Part shown: positions 8,700-18,609 of the stretch, piece after piece | How positions within the stretch are numbered: the first letter of the stretch is position 1 | How the letters are laid out: every line of letters starts with the position of its first letter | Assembly: GCF_921292975.1 (NCBI RefSeq) | Contig: NZ_CAKLCM010000003.1 | Location: 868,001-932,000, forward strand | Source of the DNA: Vibrio hippocampi | GTDB taxonomy: Bacteria > Pseudomonadota > Gammaproteobacteria > Enterobacterales > Vibrionaceae | Length of the DNA: 64,000 bases | Reading direction: 5' to 3' | The notes under the pieces: generated by a model | The model's database searches: none | Told to the model about the DNA's origin: nothing | What the model saw: only the letters and a program-made list of their open reading frames with translations | Made by a program: the position numbers and the translations under genes

Positions 8700-9590
8700 A
8701 TGTTAAACGCTCAATGGCTCAACACCTTTAAAACCTTAGTCGAGGTGGGGCATTTTACCCACACCGCTGAAAAACTTTTTATGACCCAGCCCGGCGTCAG
8801 TCAACAGATCAAAAAACTCGAAGCGGCCGTTAATTGCGCGTTAATCATTCGCGAGGGGAAATCTTTTGAACTGACTGAGCAGGGGCAGTTGGTTTACCAG
8901 TACGCACTAGAGGCGAATCAACAACAACAGCAACTATTGGAAAAGATTAAGTTTGATGATCCTTACCAAGGAGAATGGCGACTGTCAGCGCCGGGGGCGA
9001 TTGCAACCGCACTCTATTCAGAGCTATTAACGCTGCAAAAATTGCACCCCAAGTTATCCACTCATATGGAAGCGGCACCGAATCGTAAAATCATTGCCGA
9101 CGTTTTAGAGGGGAGCATTGACCTCGGTATTGTTACCTATCAGCCTCATAACAGTGACTTAACTTGTGAAGCGATCGGCGTTATGGAGTTAGCGCTCGTT
9201 GGTCCTAAACACTATCAGAGTCAAGGAAAGCTACTTGATGATCTCAATATTTTGGGCGTGGTGGATCACCCTGATGCTAGGCATTATTTTGAGAAAGTCA
9301 TCGAGGCGGGTGATGTGGCAATACAGGCCGAGTTTGATTGGGAGCAATTGCCCAAAGCCACTTACATCAACCAGTTTAGTCAGATCTTACACCCAGTGAT
9401 GCAAGGCATCGGCATGACGGTTATTCCCAAAATTGCCATTACAGAAGCCGCGGCGAACCAAAGCCTACAACAGTGGAAGACCAGTAAAGCGATTAGTGAT
9501 CCCTTGTACCTTATCCGTCGCAAGCGCCGTGCGTTACCCGCCCGCTATCAATTATTGCTCGAGACAATACGAAACCAAACATTCAAATAG
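8700..9590 (+). CDS. LysR-family transcriptional regulator
   Basis: A 296-residue LysR protein: N-terminal helix-turn-helix MLNAQWLNTFKTLVEVGHFT then TQPGVSQQIKKLE, and a periplasmic-binding-like effector domain from about residue 90. The open frame reaches back to 8619, but the canonical LysR start is the ATG at 8700; the 27 extra residues are not LysR-like. It is divergent from the VOC gene, the usual arrangement for a LysR regulator and its target. The inducer cannot be told from sequence. Confidence 0.92.
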   Translation: MLNAQWLNTFKTLVEVGHFTHTAEKLFMTQPGVSQQIKKLEAAVNCALIIREGKSFELTEQGQLVYQYALEANQQQQQLLEKIKFDDPYQGEWRLSAPGAIATALYSELLTLQKLHPKLSTHMEAAPNRKIIADVLEGSIDLGIVTYQPHNSDLTCEAIGVMELALVGPKHYQSQGKLLDDLNILGVVDHPDARHYFEKVIEAGDVAIQAEFDWEQLPKATYINQFSQILHPVMQGIGMTVIPKIAITEAAANQSLQQWKTSKAISDPLYLIRRKRRALPARYQLLLETIRNQTFK

Positions 9591-9599
9591 CCCGCCCAC

Positions 9600-10604
9600 C
9601 TACTTTGAGTTCAGTTTTATCGATTGGCTATGTAGCATCTGTTCGTGCAGGTTGAGAACCGTCAGAGCATTACTCACACTGGTGGCTAACACATCCACAG
9701 CGCCGGTTCTCAAGGCACCAAGTAACGCCATTGGCTTGGTATTTTCTGCCGCAATGGCAATCACTTGCGAAATACGCTTGAACTCTTCCAAACCGAGACC
9801 AATCACGCGGTCACTCATCACGGTATTGGCTAATCGACCTTGAATATCAAAAAAGTCATAGCCAGCAAAATCCCCCACCACTCCTTGGTTAAGTCGAGAT
9901 TGCACCACTTCATCGGCAGTGAACCAGCCTAAGTTGACCATATAACTGTTCTCGCTCATATCACCAATACCCACCAGCGCAATATCCGCTTTTCGCGCCC
10001 GCTCTAAGGTTTGGTGAATCGTTGAGTTATTCATAAACGCCAATTTTTGCGCCCGGTTCTCCGCATACGCAGGTGCATAAAGCGTCTCTGAACTGCCACC
10101 AAACTGCTTAGCGAATTGGCGACAGATATGATCAGCGTTATACCTGCCCCCTTTTGGGTGAATACCGCCAATACCACAGACAAAATTACAGTCCCGCTGG
10201 CTAATCACCCCATTGTGGTGAGCAACGGCAGAAACGTTTCTTCCCTGCCCAACAGTAACCACCATGCCATTCTTTAACGTGCGGTTCAGATAATTCGACA
10301 CTAAACTCGCGACTTGCTCTCGTTGTTGCAGTTCGGTTGCGCTATCTAACGCTATCAATGCACGACTGATACCAAAGGTATCCACCAATCTTTGCTCGAT
10401 TTTTGCACTAAACACCGGATGATAACGCACGCTGATTTCAACGATTCCCTCGTCTCGTGCTTGTTTAAGCAGGCGCCCTATCTTGGCTCGAGAGACCGAA
10501 AATTTCTTAGAGATTTCCTCTTGGGTGGCACCATCTTGATAATAGGCAATGGCAATTTCTGTCAATAAATCATGATCATTGGGAAGCGTATCTTGTGTGG
10601 TCAT
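9600..10604 (-). CDS. SorC/DeoR-type sugar-responsive transcriptional regulator
   Basis: A 334-residue regulator. The N-terminal HTH reads AYYQDGATQEEISKKFSVSR then AKIGRLLKQARDEGIVEI; the rest is a sugar-phosphate-binding SorC domain with VTVGQGRNVSAVA, CGIGGIHPKGG and the C-terminal GALRTGAVDVLATS. It is divergent from transaldolase across 378 bases that contain two similar 33-base elements, so it probably senses a pentose-phosphate-type metabolite and controls that gene. Its stop lies 9 bases from the convergent LysR gene. Confidence 0.88.
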   Translation of the reverse strand: MTTQDTLPNDHDLLTEIAIAYYQDGATQEEISKKFSVSRAKIGRLLKQARDEGIVEISVRYHPVFSAKIEQRLVDTFGISRALIALDSATELQQREQVASLVSNYLNRTLKNGMVVTVGQGRNVSAVAHHNGVISQRDCNFVCGIGGIHPKGGRYNADHICRQFAKQFGGSSETLYAPAYAENRAQKLAFMNNSTIHQTLERARKADIALVGIGDMSENSYMVNLGWFTADEVVQSRLNQGVVGDFAGYDFFDIQGRLANTVMSDRVIGLGLEEFKRISQVIAIAAENTKPMALLGALRTGAVDVLATSVSNALTVLNLHEQMLHSQSIKLNSK

Positions 10605-10652
10605 TATCTTGTCTCATCTAACTGAACGCCGACAGTATACATCAAGATTTAT

Positions 10653-10685
10653 CATTTGCTCACCTGCATTACAAATGCTCAGCGC
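10653..10685. promoter_or_regulatory. candidate SorC-regulator operator, copy 1
   Basis: CATTTGCTCACCTGCATTAC followed by AAATGCTCAGCGC. Copy 2 at 10836-10867 shares CATTT-CTCAC at the start and GCTCAGCGC at the end with the same internal spacing. Within the element CATTTGCTCA and AAATGCTCA are themselves half-repeats. It lies close to the regulator's own start, as for autoregulation. Confidence 0.5.
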
Positions 10686-10835
10686 GACGTTGAAGGTATT
10701 GTTGGTTAAACATCCGACATCCTTGGTGGAAAAATCATCAAGTAGCGACGTGAGTGGATGAATTATGGTGTAAAAACCATTTTATCCACGACAAGGATTG
10801 ACAATGTACAGCGGAGGCGTTTATATAAATTCAAG

Positions 10836-10867
10836 CATTTACTCACTCGCGTGACATGCGCTCAGCG
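10836..10867. promoter_or_regulatory. candidate SorC-regulator operator, copy 2
   Basis: CATTTACTCACTCGCGTGAC followed by ATGCGCTCAGCGC, matching copy 1 at 10653-10685. It lies about 115 bases upstream of the transaldolase start. The two copies are 183 bases apart, compatible with looping by a SorC tetramer; that is inference. Confidence 0.5.
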
Positions 10868-10982
10868 CAGGTAGCACAATGACATGGATAGCCTATCTTT
10901 AATAACAATGAATGACATTGGCCATCATCCATGATTTACCCTCTATAGGACGACCTTAGGTCTAAGAAACAGGAATTTACCC

Positions 10983-11933
10983 ATGAGCAACAAACTAGAA
11001 CAGCTTCGTAAAATGACTTCTGTTGTGGCTGATACCGGTGATATTCAAGCCATCAGCAAGTACCAACCGGAAGACGCAACTACCAACCCTTCTCTGATCT
11101 TAAAAGCGGCGCAAATCGAAGAGTATGCACCACTGATCGATCAAGCGGTTGACTACGCAAAATCACAGAGCGCAGACAAAGCACAGCAACTGCAAGACGC
11201 TTGCGATATGCTTGCTGTCAACATTGGTAAAGAGATCCTAAACATCATTCCAGGTCGCATCTCGACCGAGGTTGATGCGCGTCTTTCGTACGATACGCAA
11301 GCGAGTATTGTACAGGCTCGTAAGCTCATTAAGATGTATAACGATGCCGGCATTACTAATGACCGAATCCTAATCAAATTGGCGTCTACGTGGGAAGGGA
11401 TCCGCGCTGCTGAGGTGCTTGAGAAAGAAGGCATCAACTGTAACCTGACCCTGCTGTTTTCTTTCGCACAAGCACGCGCTTGCGCCGAAGCTGGTGTCTT
11501 CCTAATCTCACCGTTTGTTGGTCGTATTATGGACTGGTATAAAGCGAAAGAAGGTCGCGACTTTGAGGCTTCAGAAGACCCAGGTGTTCACTCAGTGACT
11601 AAGATTTACAACTACTACAAACAACACGGTTACAGCACCGTTGTTATGGGCGCAAGTTTCCGTAACACCGGAGAAATCCTTGAACTCGCTGGCTGTGATC
11701 GCCTCACGATTAGCCCTGGACTGCTTGAAGAGCTTGAACAAGCTCAAGGTGAAGTGGTTGAAAAACTGGTTGCAACATCAGGTCAGCAAGCGAAACCCGC
11801 AGCGATGACTCACTCAGAGTTCCTATGGGAGCACAACCAAGATGCGATGGCCGTTGAAAAACTGGCTGAAGGCATCCGAAACTTTGCCGTAGACCAAGGC
11901 AAACTAGAGCAGATGATCGCACAAAAACTGTAA
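10983..11933 (+). CDS. tal: transaldolase
   Basis: A 316-residue class I transaldolase of the TalB type, moving a dihydroxyacetone unit between sedoheptulose-7-phosphate and glyceraldehyde-3-phosphate in the pentose phosphate pathway. The Schiff-base lysine is in [12 protein letters not shown] (about residue 131); TTNPSL at the N-terminus and [13 protein letters not shown] are also family signatures. It has a strong terminator right after it, so no transketolase gene follows in this operon. The divergent SorC regulator probably controls it. Confidence 0.97.
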   Translation: MSNKLEQLRKMTSVVADTGDIQAISKYQPEDATTNPSLILKAAQIEEYAPLIDQAVDYAKSQSADKAQQLQDACDMLAVNIGKEILNIIPGRISTEVDARLSYDTQASIVQARKLIKMYNDAGITNDRILIKLASTWEGIRAAEVLEKEGINCNLTLLFSFAQARACAEAGVFLISPFVGRIMDWYKAKEGRDFEASEDPGVHSVTKIYNYYKQHGYSTVVMGASFRNTGEILELAGCDRLTISPGLLEELEQAQGEVVEKLVATSGQQAKPAAMTHSEFLWEHNQDAMAVEKLAEGIRNFAVDQGKLEQMIAQKL

Positions 11934-11952
11934 TCTAAACTCATAAACATCA

Positions 11953-11984
11953 AACCTCCGTGGTGTAACGCTGCGGAGGTTTTT
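11953..11984 (+). terminator. Rho-independent terminator of transaldolase
   Basis: AACCTCCG and CGGAGGTT form an 8-bp stem around a 13-base loop, followed by TTTTC, 20 bases past the tal stop. Confidence 0.85.
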
Positions 11985-12034
11985 CATTTTTAGCCGTCAT
12001 TCATCAATATTGGCGTTTATATTAAACCATAGAG

Positions 12035-12889
12035 TTACTCGTCAACGAGGTTGGTTGCTTGACCATCTGACTGACTTTCGAGTTGAAGATCACCTGTGAC
12101 CATATCTAAGGTCGCGATATGTGACTGATTGGGCTGACCATAGTCTCTAAAACGGAATTGATAAGTGTGTGCAGGGAAGAAAATCGGAACATCTTGGATA
12201 TGAACCAAATCGTAACCGTCTTGCACATAGACTTCTTGAACTTCAATAAACTTAGTGGCGGTGTTTAGCTCTTTATCACGATTGTATTTGGGTTCAACGG
12301 ATGGATTGCTTGGATAAGTCCCGTCCTCAAAACTCATCTGGCGTAAACTGCCATCACTCCAAACATAAAAGTCTTTCCACCCTTGCGATTCGCGGTTAGC
12401 CAGTAGAATGGGTTCGCGCACCACGCTCATCTTGGTGACCACTTCCCCTTTGTAGTTGATAAGATAAGCACTGCAACCACCACTGCCACAAAAGTAGGGA
12501 TCTTGCATCACAATCATCAACTCCTGATGACCATCCCCATTCAAGTCCGCTTCCCCGACTTTGAACTGGTACTCTTTCTCAGTTGGGTCCAAACCCTCAG
12601 GCTTGAGAATATCGTCGTTAACCAAACGAATGATATTGTCGGGGGTAAAATAGCTCGGTCTTGGCTCTACACTCGTTTGAGGCTGACAAGCCGTAACCAA
12701 GACTAAGCTTGCAACGGCTATGTTTTTAAGGACTAAGCTTTTAAAGGCTATGCTTTTAAAGGCTATGCTTTTAAAGGCTATGCTTTCAAAGACTAAGCTT
12801 TTAAGAACCAAGCTTTTAAAGACCAAGCTTTTAAGAAACAAGCTTGCAACGGAGCAAGGACGCAAATAACTCACAGGCGATCTCAACAT
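12035..12889 (-). CDS. lipoprotein with a repeat-expanded signal peptide
   Basis: A 284-residue protein of unknown function. Residues 14-63 are ten pentapeptides (VASLF, LKSLV, FKSLV, FESIA, FKSIA and so on) encoded by exact 15-bp units, directly followed by a lipobox LVTAC with the acylated cysteine at position 68. The mature part (about 216 residues) has a calcium-loop-like GEADLNGDGHQELMI and cysteines in YFCGSGGCSAYL, and ends in a beta-rich region. It is most likely an envelope lipoprotein. The first and last repeat units both read VASL, which suggests pentads were inserted into an ancestral signal peptide. The ATG at 12889 lacks a strong SD; an in-frame start inside the repeats is absent because no unit holds Met. 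Confidence 0.75.
   Translation of the reverse strand: MLRSPVSYLRPCSVASLFLKSLVFKSLVLKSLVFESIAFKSIAFKSIAFKSLVLKNIAVASLVLVTACQPQTSVEPRPSYFTPDNIIRLVNDDILKPEGLDPTEKEYQFKVGEADLNGDGHQELMIVMQDPYFCGSGGCSAYLINYKGEVVTKMSVVREPILLANRESQGWKDFYVWSDGSLRQMSFEDGTYPSNPSVEPKYNRDKELNTATKFIEVQEVYVQDGYDLVHIQDVPIFFPAHTYQFRFRDYGQPNQSHIATLDMVTGDLQLESQSDGQATNLVDE
12701..12850. repeat. 15-bp coding minisatellite, ten units
   Basis: Ten consecutive 15-bp units fill 12701-12850 exactly. Units at 12746-12760 and 12761-12775 are identical (GGCTATGCTTTTAAA); others differ at one to five positions. They encode the pentapeptide array in the lipoprotein signal peptide. Because 15 is a multiple of three, slippage would change signal-peptide length without shifting the frame. 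Confidence 0.95.
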
Positions 12890-12997
12890 TAACTCATCTA
12901 CTAATTAGTCTAAGAACTGGATGATCATTTCTCAAGTTGACCGCGTCATCATGCTCAGAGTTCTTGAAATAGTGACAAGTTGTATTGCTGTCGCAAA

Positions 12998-13696
12998 TCA
13001 TACATCCGAGAGAGCAAATTTAACCGCTGCGTCGCTGTGTATCTGCGTTGTGTCATACAGTGGCACAGCGGTATGTTGCTGGTTAATCAACATGGCTATC
13101 TCGGTACAACCAAGAATCACCGCTTGTGCGCCGTTTTCACACAGGTCACAAATCACTTCAAGATAATCTTGGCGTGAACTCGGCAACACGTTTCCTTTAA
13201 CCAGTTCGTTATAGATAATATCGTGTACCAGTTGACGTTGAACCCCATTGGGCACCACAACATCAATACCAAACTTATCGATTAATCGCTGCTTATAAAA
13301 ATCATGTTCCATGGTAAAACGAGTGCCCAATAAACCCACCTTGGTAACGCCTTGTTGTTGCAGTACCTCAGCGGTCGCGTCAGCAATATGTAGCAATGGA
13401 ATTGATACCTTCTCAGCAATCTCATCAGCAACTTTATGCATGGTGTTGGTACATATAAGCAGACTGTCTGCACCGGCTTTTTCTAATCCTTGCGCGGCTT
13501 GGGATAAAATATCTGCGGTCTCCTGCCACTTATCCTCATGTTGCAACTCTGCAATCTCTGCAAAATCGACACTGTGCATCACGATTTTCGCACTGTGCAA
13601 ACCGCCCATAGCCTTGTTTACTCCTTCATTGATCGCTTTATAGTAATTTGCGGTCGATTCCCAACTCATACCACCGAGCAAGCCAACTGTTTTCAT
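12998..13696 (-). CDS. aspartate/glutamate racemase family protein
   Basis: A 232-residue cofactor-independent racemase. GLLGGMSWESTANYYKAINE is the family N-terminus; the two catalytic cysteines are in LLICTNTMHK (about residue 83) and VILGCTEIAML (about 192). This matches the broad-specificity YgeA/RacX group, which interconverts L- and D-amino acids in the cytoplasm. The exact substrate cannot be read from the sequence. It is a single-gene unit, divergent from the chemoreceptor gene. Confidence 0.9.
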   Translation of the reverse strand: MKTVGLLGGMSWESTANYYKAINEGVNKAMGGLHSAKIVMHSVDFAEIAELQHEDKWQETADILSQAAQGLEKAGADSLLICTNTMHKVADEIAEKVSIPLLHIADATAEVLQQQGVTKVGLLGTRFTMEHDFYKQRLIDKFGIDVVVPNGVQRQLVHDIIYNELVKGNVLPSSRQDYLEVICDLCENGAQAVILGCTEIAMLINQQHTAVPLYDTTQIHSDAAVKFALSDV

Positions 13697-14052
13697 TTTT
13701 TTTCCTTATTCATCAACAAGACAACATAGTGATCATACGCATTTTATAAACTGAGGTGCAAACCCAAAACAGGCTATAGAACTCGAGATAGATTAGTTTT
13801 TTGTCGCACAACTGAGACAGCCTATCATTTAATTATCCAAATCCATAGAGCATGCAACACCACTTATAAATTGTCAGTTACAACACACGCAAATGATCAC
13901 CATAAAAAAATTTCATGCAACTTAACGTAAAGAAAGTATGTTACAAGTCGATAATCAATACACGAAAGCGATGTTGCTCACGTATTTGATGTTTACTTAG
14001 CTGCCCGACTAGCAGCGAAATGGCAGGCATAATTTAGCCATAAGGATGTTGT
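13697..14052. other. intergenic region between racemase and chemoreceptor genes
   Basis: 356 A+T-rich bases between divergent genes. They should hold promoters for both, but I see no convincing operator, repeat or small ORF. Confidence 0.5.
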
Positions 14053-15921
14053 ATGAAGTTCAGTCATAAAATTGTTTCCGCCTCCGCGGTCCTACTCTTG
14101 GTTACCATTGCTACCCTCGGTGCCACCCAAATTTTTACTGTTCGCTCCGAACTCCAACAAAATATTGATGCAACGATCAATGAGCTCCTAAACAGTGTCA
14201 ATACCACTATTAGCCACGATCTAGACGCAAAGCGTGACATTGTCACTACTGTTAGTGGTATTCTTGCTATTAATCCAAACGACTCTGCCTATGTACAGAG
14301 TGTCATTGACCAACCGAGGCTTAAGGCCACCTTCCAAGCGGTTGGATTAGGTTATGAAACCAATGGACAGTTTTTAAATAACATCAACTGGACTCCTGAC
14401 TCGAGCTACGACGCTAGACAGCGCCCTTGGTATCAAAGTGCGAAACAGCAGCGTAGCACCATCGTCACCACCCCATACGTTGATTCTTCCAGTAAAGATG
14501 TGGTAATCAGCTTCGCGGCTCCAGTTACCGAGCAAGGTCAGTTTATTGGCAGTACCGTATTCGATGTCACCCTGACTAAGCTCGCCGACCTCGTTAACCA
14601 AACAAATCTATTTGATGCTGGTTATCTGTTCGTACTCAATAACGACGGTATGATTATTGCCCATCCGGAAAGCCAAAATAATGGTCGTAAAATCCATGAG
14701 ATTTATCCATCTTTGGATTTGGTTGCAGGAAAACAGCTGATAGAAAGCAAAGGACAGGAGCTACAAATCAACTTGGTGAAAATTGATTCCGACAACTGGT
14801 ACCTCGGTTCCGTTGTTGATACCTCTATCGCCTTTTCTGCCGCTGATAAGATCCGTAACCAGTCTTTGATGTTTATGTTGTTGGGACTGATTGTGAGCGT
14901 GGTCGTATTAACCTTACTCGTGCGTTTCTTGATGCGTCCATTAGTCGCTCTTAATTCCGCCATCCAAGATGTTGCGATTGGTAACGGTGATCTTACTCGT
15001 CGTTTAGATACAGATACCGATGAAGAGTTTTCGCAACTGGCAAAAGGGTTCAACCTGTTCACGGAAAACCTACAGCGTCAGATGCAGCAATCCAAGCAAC
15101 TATCGAGCCTGATTCTTGAGGGGAGTCAACAAACAACGGCAGGCGCACAACGTTCTAACAAGGCGATGGTGACACAGCTCCAAGAGCTAGAACAACTGGC
15201 TACGGCCATGAACGAAATGGCCAGTACCTCTTCGGAAGTGGCAAACAATGCACAAAGTGCTTCCGGTGTAGCGCAAAACGCCGACCGTGCCAGTCTTGAA
15301 GGTGCCAATGTTGTTAAAGACACAACCGACGCTATCTCTGATTTATCGGAGCAAATCGAACACGCGGTGGCTGAAGTCAAAGGGCTCGAAATCGCAACCG
15401 ACAACATTGAAACAGTCTTGAAAGTGATCAACGACATCGCAGACCAAACCAATTTGCTTGCGCTCAATGCCGCGATTGAAGCAGCACGTGCTGGTGAGTC
15501 TGGACGTGGTTTTGCAGTTGTCGCTGATGAAGTAAGAACCTTGGCACAACGAACTCAACAATCAACCACTGAAATTAAAACGATGATTGATCAGCTGCAA
15601 TCTGGTGCACACGCAGTGTCAAATGTGATGACAAACAGTCAGACATCAGCTAAGCAAGCCGTTGACCGCTCGAAAAGTGCTAACGACACGCTATTGCATA
15701 TCAGACAAGCGATTGCAGAGATCACTGATATGAACATTCAAATTGCAGCGGCTGCGGAAGAACAGAGCTTGGTTGCCGAGGAGATTAATCGTAATACCCT
15801 AAAAATAAAGGCGTTAAGCGAAGAAGTCTCCACAGAGTCGAGCAACACCAATAATGCTATCAACGAACAAGTCGAGCATATCCACCAACAGGAAGCGCTA
15901 TTGAATCGTTTTAAGCTGTAA
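14053..15921 (+). CDS. methyl-accepting chemotaxis protein, dCache sensor
   Basis: A 622-residue chemoreceptor. TM1 lies at about residues 8-28; a periplasmic dCache_1 domain covers about 35-270, TM2 about 275-297, HAMP 298-350 and the cytoplasmic signalling coiled coil the rest. The hairpin tip reads [20 protein letters not shown] and is followed by [20 protein letters not shown]. The periplasmic domain has [12 protein letters not shown] and a following Y-V-D, which resemble the amino-acid-binding dCache motif, so an amino-acid ligand is plausible. No terminal NWETF-type pentapeptide is present (ends LLNRFKL). Confidence 0.95.
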   Translation: MKFSHKIVSASAVLLLVTIATLGATQIFTVRSELQQNIDATINELLNSVNTTISHDLDAKRDIVTTVSGILAINPNDSAYVQSVIDQPRLKATFQAVGLGYETNGQFLNNINWTPDSSYDARQRPWYQSAKQQRSTIVTTPYVDSSSKDVVISFAAPVTEQGQFIGSTVFDVTLTKLADLVNQTNLFDAGYLFVLNNDGMIIAHPESQNNGRKIHEIYPSLDLVAGKQLIESKGQELQINLVKIDSDNWYLGSVVDTSIAFSAADKIRNQSLMFMLLGLIVSVVVLTLLVRFLMRPLVALNSAIQDVAIGNGDLTRRLDTDTDEEFSQLAKGFNLFTENLQRQMQQSKQLSSLILEGSQQTTAGAQRSNKAMVTQLQELEQLATAMNEMASTSSEVANNAQSASGVAQNADRASLEGANVVKDTTDAISDLSEQIEHAVAEVKGLEIATDNIETVLKVINDIADQTNLLALNAAIEAARAGESGRGFAVVADEVRTLAQRTQQSTTEIKTMIDQLQSGAHAVSNVMTNSQTSAKQAVDRSKSANDTLLHIRQAIAEITDMNIQIAAAAEEQSLVAEEINRNTLKIKALSEEVSTESSNTNNAINEQVEHIHQQEALLNRFKL

Positions 15922-15942
15922 GTCACTGTGAGTGGTTAATCG

Positions 15943-15994
15943 CTCTGAGTTACAAACAGCCGGGAGTTACAAATAGCTCTGAGTTACAAATAGC
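15943..15994. repeat. short tandem repeat after the chemoreceptor gene
   Basis: Three copies of a 16-18-bp unit containing GAGTTACAAA(C/T)AG lie at 15943-15960, 15961-15976 and 15977-15994, in noncoding sequence. Confidence 0.7.
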
Positions 15995-16054
15995 CCTGAA
16001 CTGTCAATAATGTACTACTAAGCCGTTATTATTGAGCGGTCGACCTTCAAGAAC

Positions 16055-16090
16055 AAAAGCCAGTGTTTGCGATAAGCCACTGGCTTTTTT
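16055..16090 (+). terminator. Rho-independent terminator
   Basis: AAAAGCCAGTG and CACTGGCTTTTTT form an 11-bp stem with a 12-base loop and T-run. It lies about 130 bases after the chemoreceptor stop and upstream of the sensor kinase; it works in both directions in principle. Confidence 0.85.
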
Positions 16091-16229
16091 ATTATTCAGT
16101 TCTGGTTCACTGGTTGTTCCGCCGCTGCTGGCAGTCTCTTCAAATTGTCTCCACAATATGGAGTTAGCATACTGGGCTGCCGTTTGGGCTGATACCTTTG
16201 ACTGCTTAATGATTTACTGAGGCGATTTG

Positions 16230-17738
16230 ATGCGTTTGTCTATATTTCACAAGATCTATCTCTCTTTGCTACTGTCGAGCTTACTGCTACTGCTCGGAAT
16301 GGGTTGGCTAATCAACACCAGTTTCAAAGAAGGGCTACAAAACTACATCAACGATGATGAAGCTGCCAAAGTGGCGATCATTGCCAACAAAATCGTCGCC
16401 TATTATTCCGACAGTTATCAGTGGACTCGACTGCAACAGTCACCGCATCTTTTGTCGAGTTTTATTCAGCAAGTCGGAGAGATCCCTGCCCCAAAGCAAA
16501 GACCATTTGGTTTGCCAAAACGTCAACCCAATCGACATCAGCCACCGCCGCCTACAAACCCAAGTTCATTAGATGATGAGGCGCCACCACCGTTACCTCG
16601 TGAAGCCACTGCCAAGGTAGAACCCAGTTTTTTCGTGCCGCTGGGCATGCGTTTATCACTGGTTGATACCGAGGGCAGATTGATTCTGGGTGACGCTAAA
16701 CAGAAGCAGAACCTAAAGCCAGAGCAAATAATCCGTAAGATCGAGATCAATAAAGACGGTAAGCTCGTCGGTTGGTTTCATTTGGTGCAACAGACACAAG
16801 TCTCAGGAAAGTTAGCAAGAAGTTTTCTTTATTCGCAATCTCAACATATCTTAACCATCACGATAGCGGCGTTATTGCTGAGTCTGCTCTCGGCTTTCTT
16901 ACTGGTTCGCTACTTACTTCAGCCTTTACAGGCTTTACACAAAGGAACAGAAGCCGTCGAACACGGTGATCTCGACTATGTTGTTAAACGCAACAGTAAC
17001 GACGAAATCGGTGAAATTATTGCGTCATTCAACCAGCTAACGGCGACACTTAAGCAGCAGAAACAGATGCGAGAGCAGTGGCTATCGGATATTTCTCATG
17101 AATTGCGTACTCCCATCGCGGTGTTACAGGGAGAACTCGAAGCGATGCAAGATGGTATTCGCCCCATGAATCAAAAAGCCATTGACTCACTGCACAGCCA
17201 AGTACGCAACTTAACCAGTTTAGTGAACGACCTGCATACGCTTTCTCTCTCTGATGCCAACGTAGAGTTATTTAGAGAGCGTCACAACGTTTCACTCGCA
17301 GAACTATTGGAGCCGTGCTGCGATCGCTATCGCTTACGCTTGGCGGAAAAGTCAATCAGACTGCTGACCGAGTTTGAGCATTTGCAGCAGGTGACACTGC
17401 AGCTTGATAGCAAACGAATCCAGCAAGTCTTTAACAACTTACTTGAAAACAGTTACCGCTATACCGATAGTGGCGGACTGGTTAGAGTGTCCATTCACAA
17501 TCTTGCTAATCATGTTTCATTGGTGGTGGAAGACAGTTCGCCCGGCGTACCATCGGATTCATTACCGAGATTGTTTGACCGCCTCTATCGAGTGGATAAA
17601 TCACGCAGTCGGATAAATGGTGGCTCAGGGCTAGGTTTATCGATCTGCCAAAGTATTGTGTTGGCTCACGGTGGGCACATTTCCGCCAGTCATTCTGACA
17701 TTGGCGGCGTAAAAATTACCGTGACCTTACCAAAATAA
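16230..17738 (+). CDS. two-component sensor histidine kinase, BaeS-like with proline-rich sensor insert
   Basis: A 502-residue membrane kinase. TM1 is at about 10-30 and TM2 at about 208-230. The periplasmic domain carries a proline-rich stretch (residues about 88-130, with QPPPPTNPSS and EAPPPLPREA). HAMP follows, then the H-box ISHELRTPIAVLQGE, the N-box NNLLENSYRYTDSGG and the G-boxes SGLGLSICQSIV. It starts at ATG 16230 with GAGGCG upstream and is 15 bases from the response regulator gene. The signal is unknown; downstream EF-hand proteins hint at a divalent cation, which is inference. Confidence 0.93.
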   Translation: MRLSIFHKIYLSLLLSSLLLLLGMGWLINTSFKEGLQNYINDDEAAKVAIIANKIVAYYSDSYQWTRLQQSPHLLSSFIQQVGEIPAPKQRPFGLPKRQPNRHQPPPPTNPSSLDDEAPPPLPREATAKVEPSFFVPLGMRLSLVDTEGRLILGDAKQKQNLKPEQIIRKIEINKDGKLVGWFHLVQQTQVSGKLARSFLYSQSQHILTITIAALLLSLLSAFLLVRYLLQPLQALHKGTEAVEHGDLDYVVKRNSNDEIGEIIASFNQLTATLKQQKQMREQWLSDISHELRTPIAVLQGELEAMQDGIRPMNQKAIDSLHSQVRNLTSLVNDLHTLSLSDANVELFRERHNVSLAELLEPCCDRYRLRLAEKSIRLLTEFEHLQQVTLQLDSKRIQQVFNNLLENSYRYTDSGGLVRVSIHNLANHVSLVVEDSSPGVPSDSLPRLFDRLYRVDKSRSRINGGSGLGLSICQSIVLAHGGHISASHSDIGGVKITVTLPK

Positions 17739-17753
17739 TTAGAAGGAAATGCA

Positions 17754-18449
17754 ATGATATTGATCGTTGAAGATGAGCCAAGCCTTGCATCACTGTTACA
17801 AGAATATTTGCAACACAGCGGACTTGATTCAGAAGTGATTGCTGATGGTCTTTTAGCCATTGATAGCATCAAACAACTGCAACCGGATCTTGTGATCCTT
17901 GATCTTATGCTACCGAACAAAAGCGGTCTGGATATTTACCGTGAACTGCGTTCATTTAGTCAGGTGCCCGTTGTCATGGCCACCGCCAAAGTCGATGAAA
18001 TCGATCGCTTAATCGGACTGGAACTGGGAGCGGACGACTATATTTGTAAGCCTTATAGTCCAAGAGAAGTGGTGGCAAGGGTTAAAAATGTGCTGAGACG
18101 AACACAAGGCAACGCAACCTCAAATCAGACTGAACCTGTTAGCCCCGCGCATATCGAGAAATTATCACTCAACGAGCAACAAATGCGAGTGCGGATTGAT
18201 GACCAAGCGATAACCTTAACTCCGGCAGAATTTAAGTTGCTGCTGCATTTTAGTCATCATCCTGATGTGGTGTTTAACCGCGATCAGTTAATTGACCGAA
18301 TATACAGCGATGGTCGCGTGGTGACCGATCGCACCATCGATAGTCATATCAAGAATTTGCGTAAAAAAATCTTGGCGGTCAATCCAGAATATGACTGGAT
18401 AAAGTCGGTGTATGGTGTTGGCTATCGCTTTGAGTTAGAACAAGTTTAA
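17754..18449 (+). CDS. two-component response regulator, OmpR/BaeR type
   Basis: A 231-residue response regulator. The receiver has acidic residues EDEP at 6-9, the phospho-acceptor Asp in LVILDLMLPNKSG (about 50) and the conserved Lys in DDYICKPYSPRE. The C-terminal winged helix has LTPAEFKLLLHF and RTIDSHIKNLRKKI. It is the partner of the kinase immediately upstream (15-base gap, SD AGAAGGAAA). Confidence 0.95.
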   Translation: MILIVEDEPSLASLLQEYLQHSGLDSEVIADGLLAIDSIKQLQPDLVILDLMLPNKSGLDIYRELRSFSQVPVVMATAKVDEIDRLIGLELGADDYICKPYSPREVVARVKNVLRRTQGNATSNQTEPVSPAHIEKLSLNEQQMRVRIDDQAITLTPAEFKLLLHFSHHPDVVFNRDQLIDRIYSDGRVVTDRTIDSHIKNLRKKILAVNPEYDWIKSVYGVGYRFELEQV

Positions 18450-18609
18450 GCTTTCACACTTTTACCCTAGCTCCATAGTTACTTCACATTTACGACCTAT
18501 TCTTTTCTGGAAGACAATTAGTGCTATAAATGATTTAAGTGAGTGAGCGGCTTTGTGCATCCTTTGAAGCTTGGGCGAGCCCACAACTTTGACATCAATG
18601 GAGTCTAAA

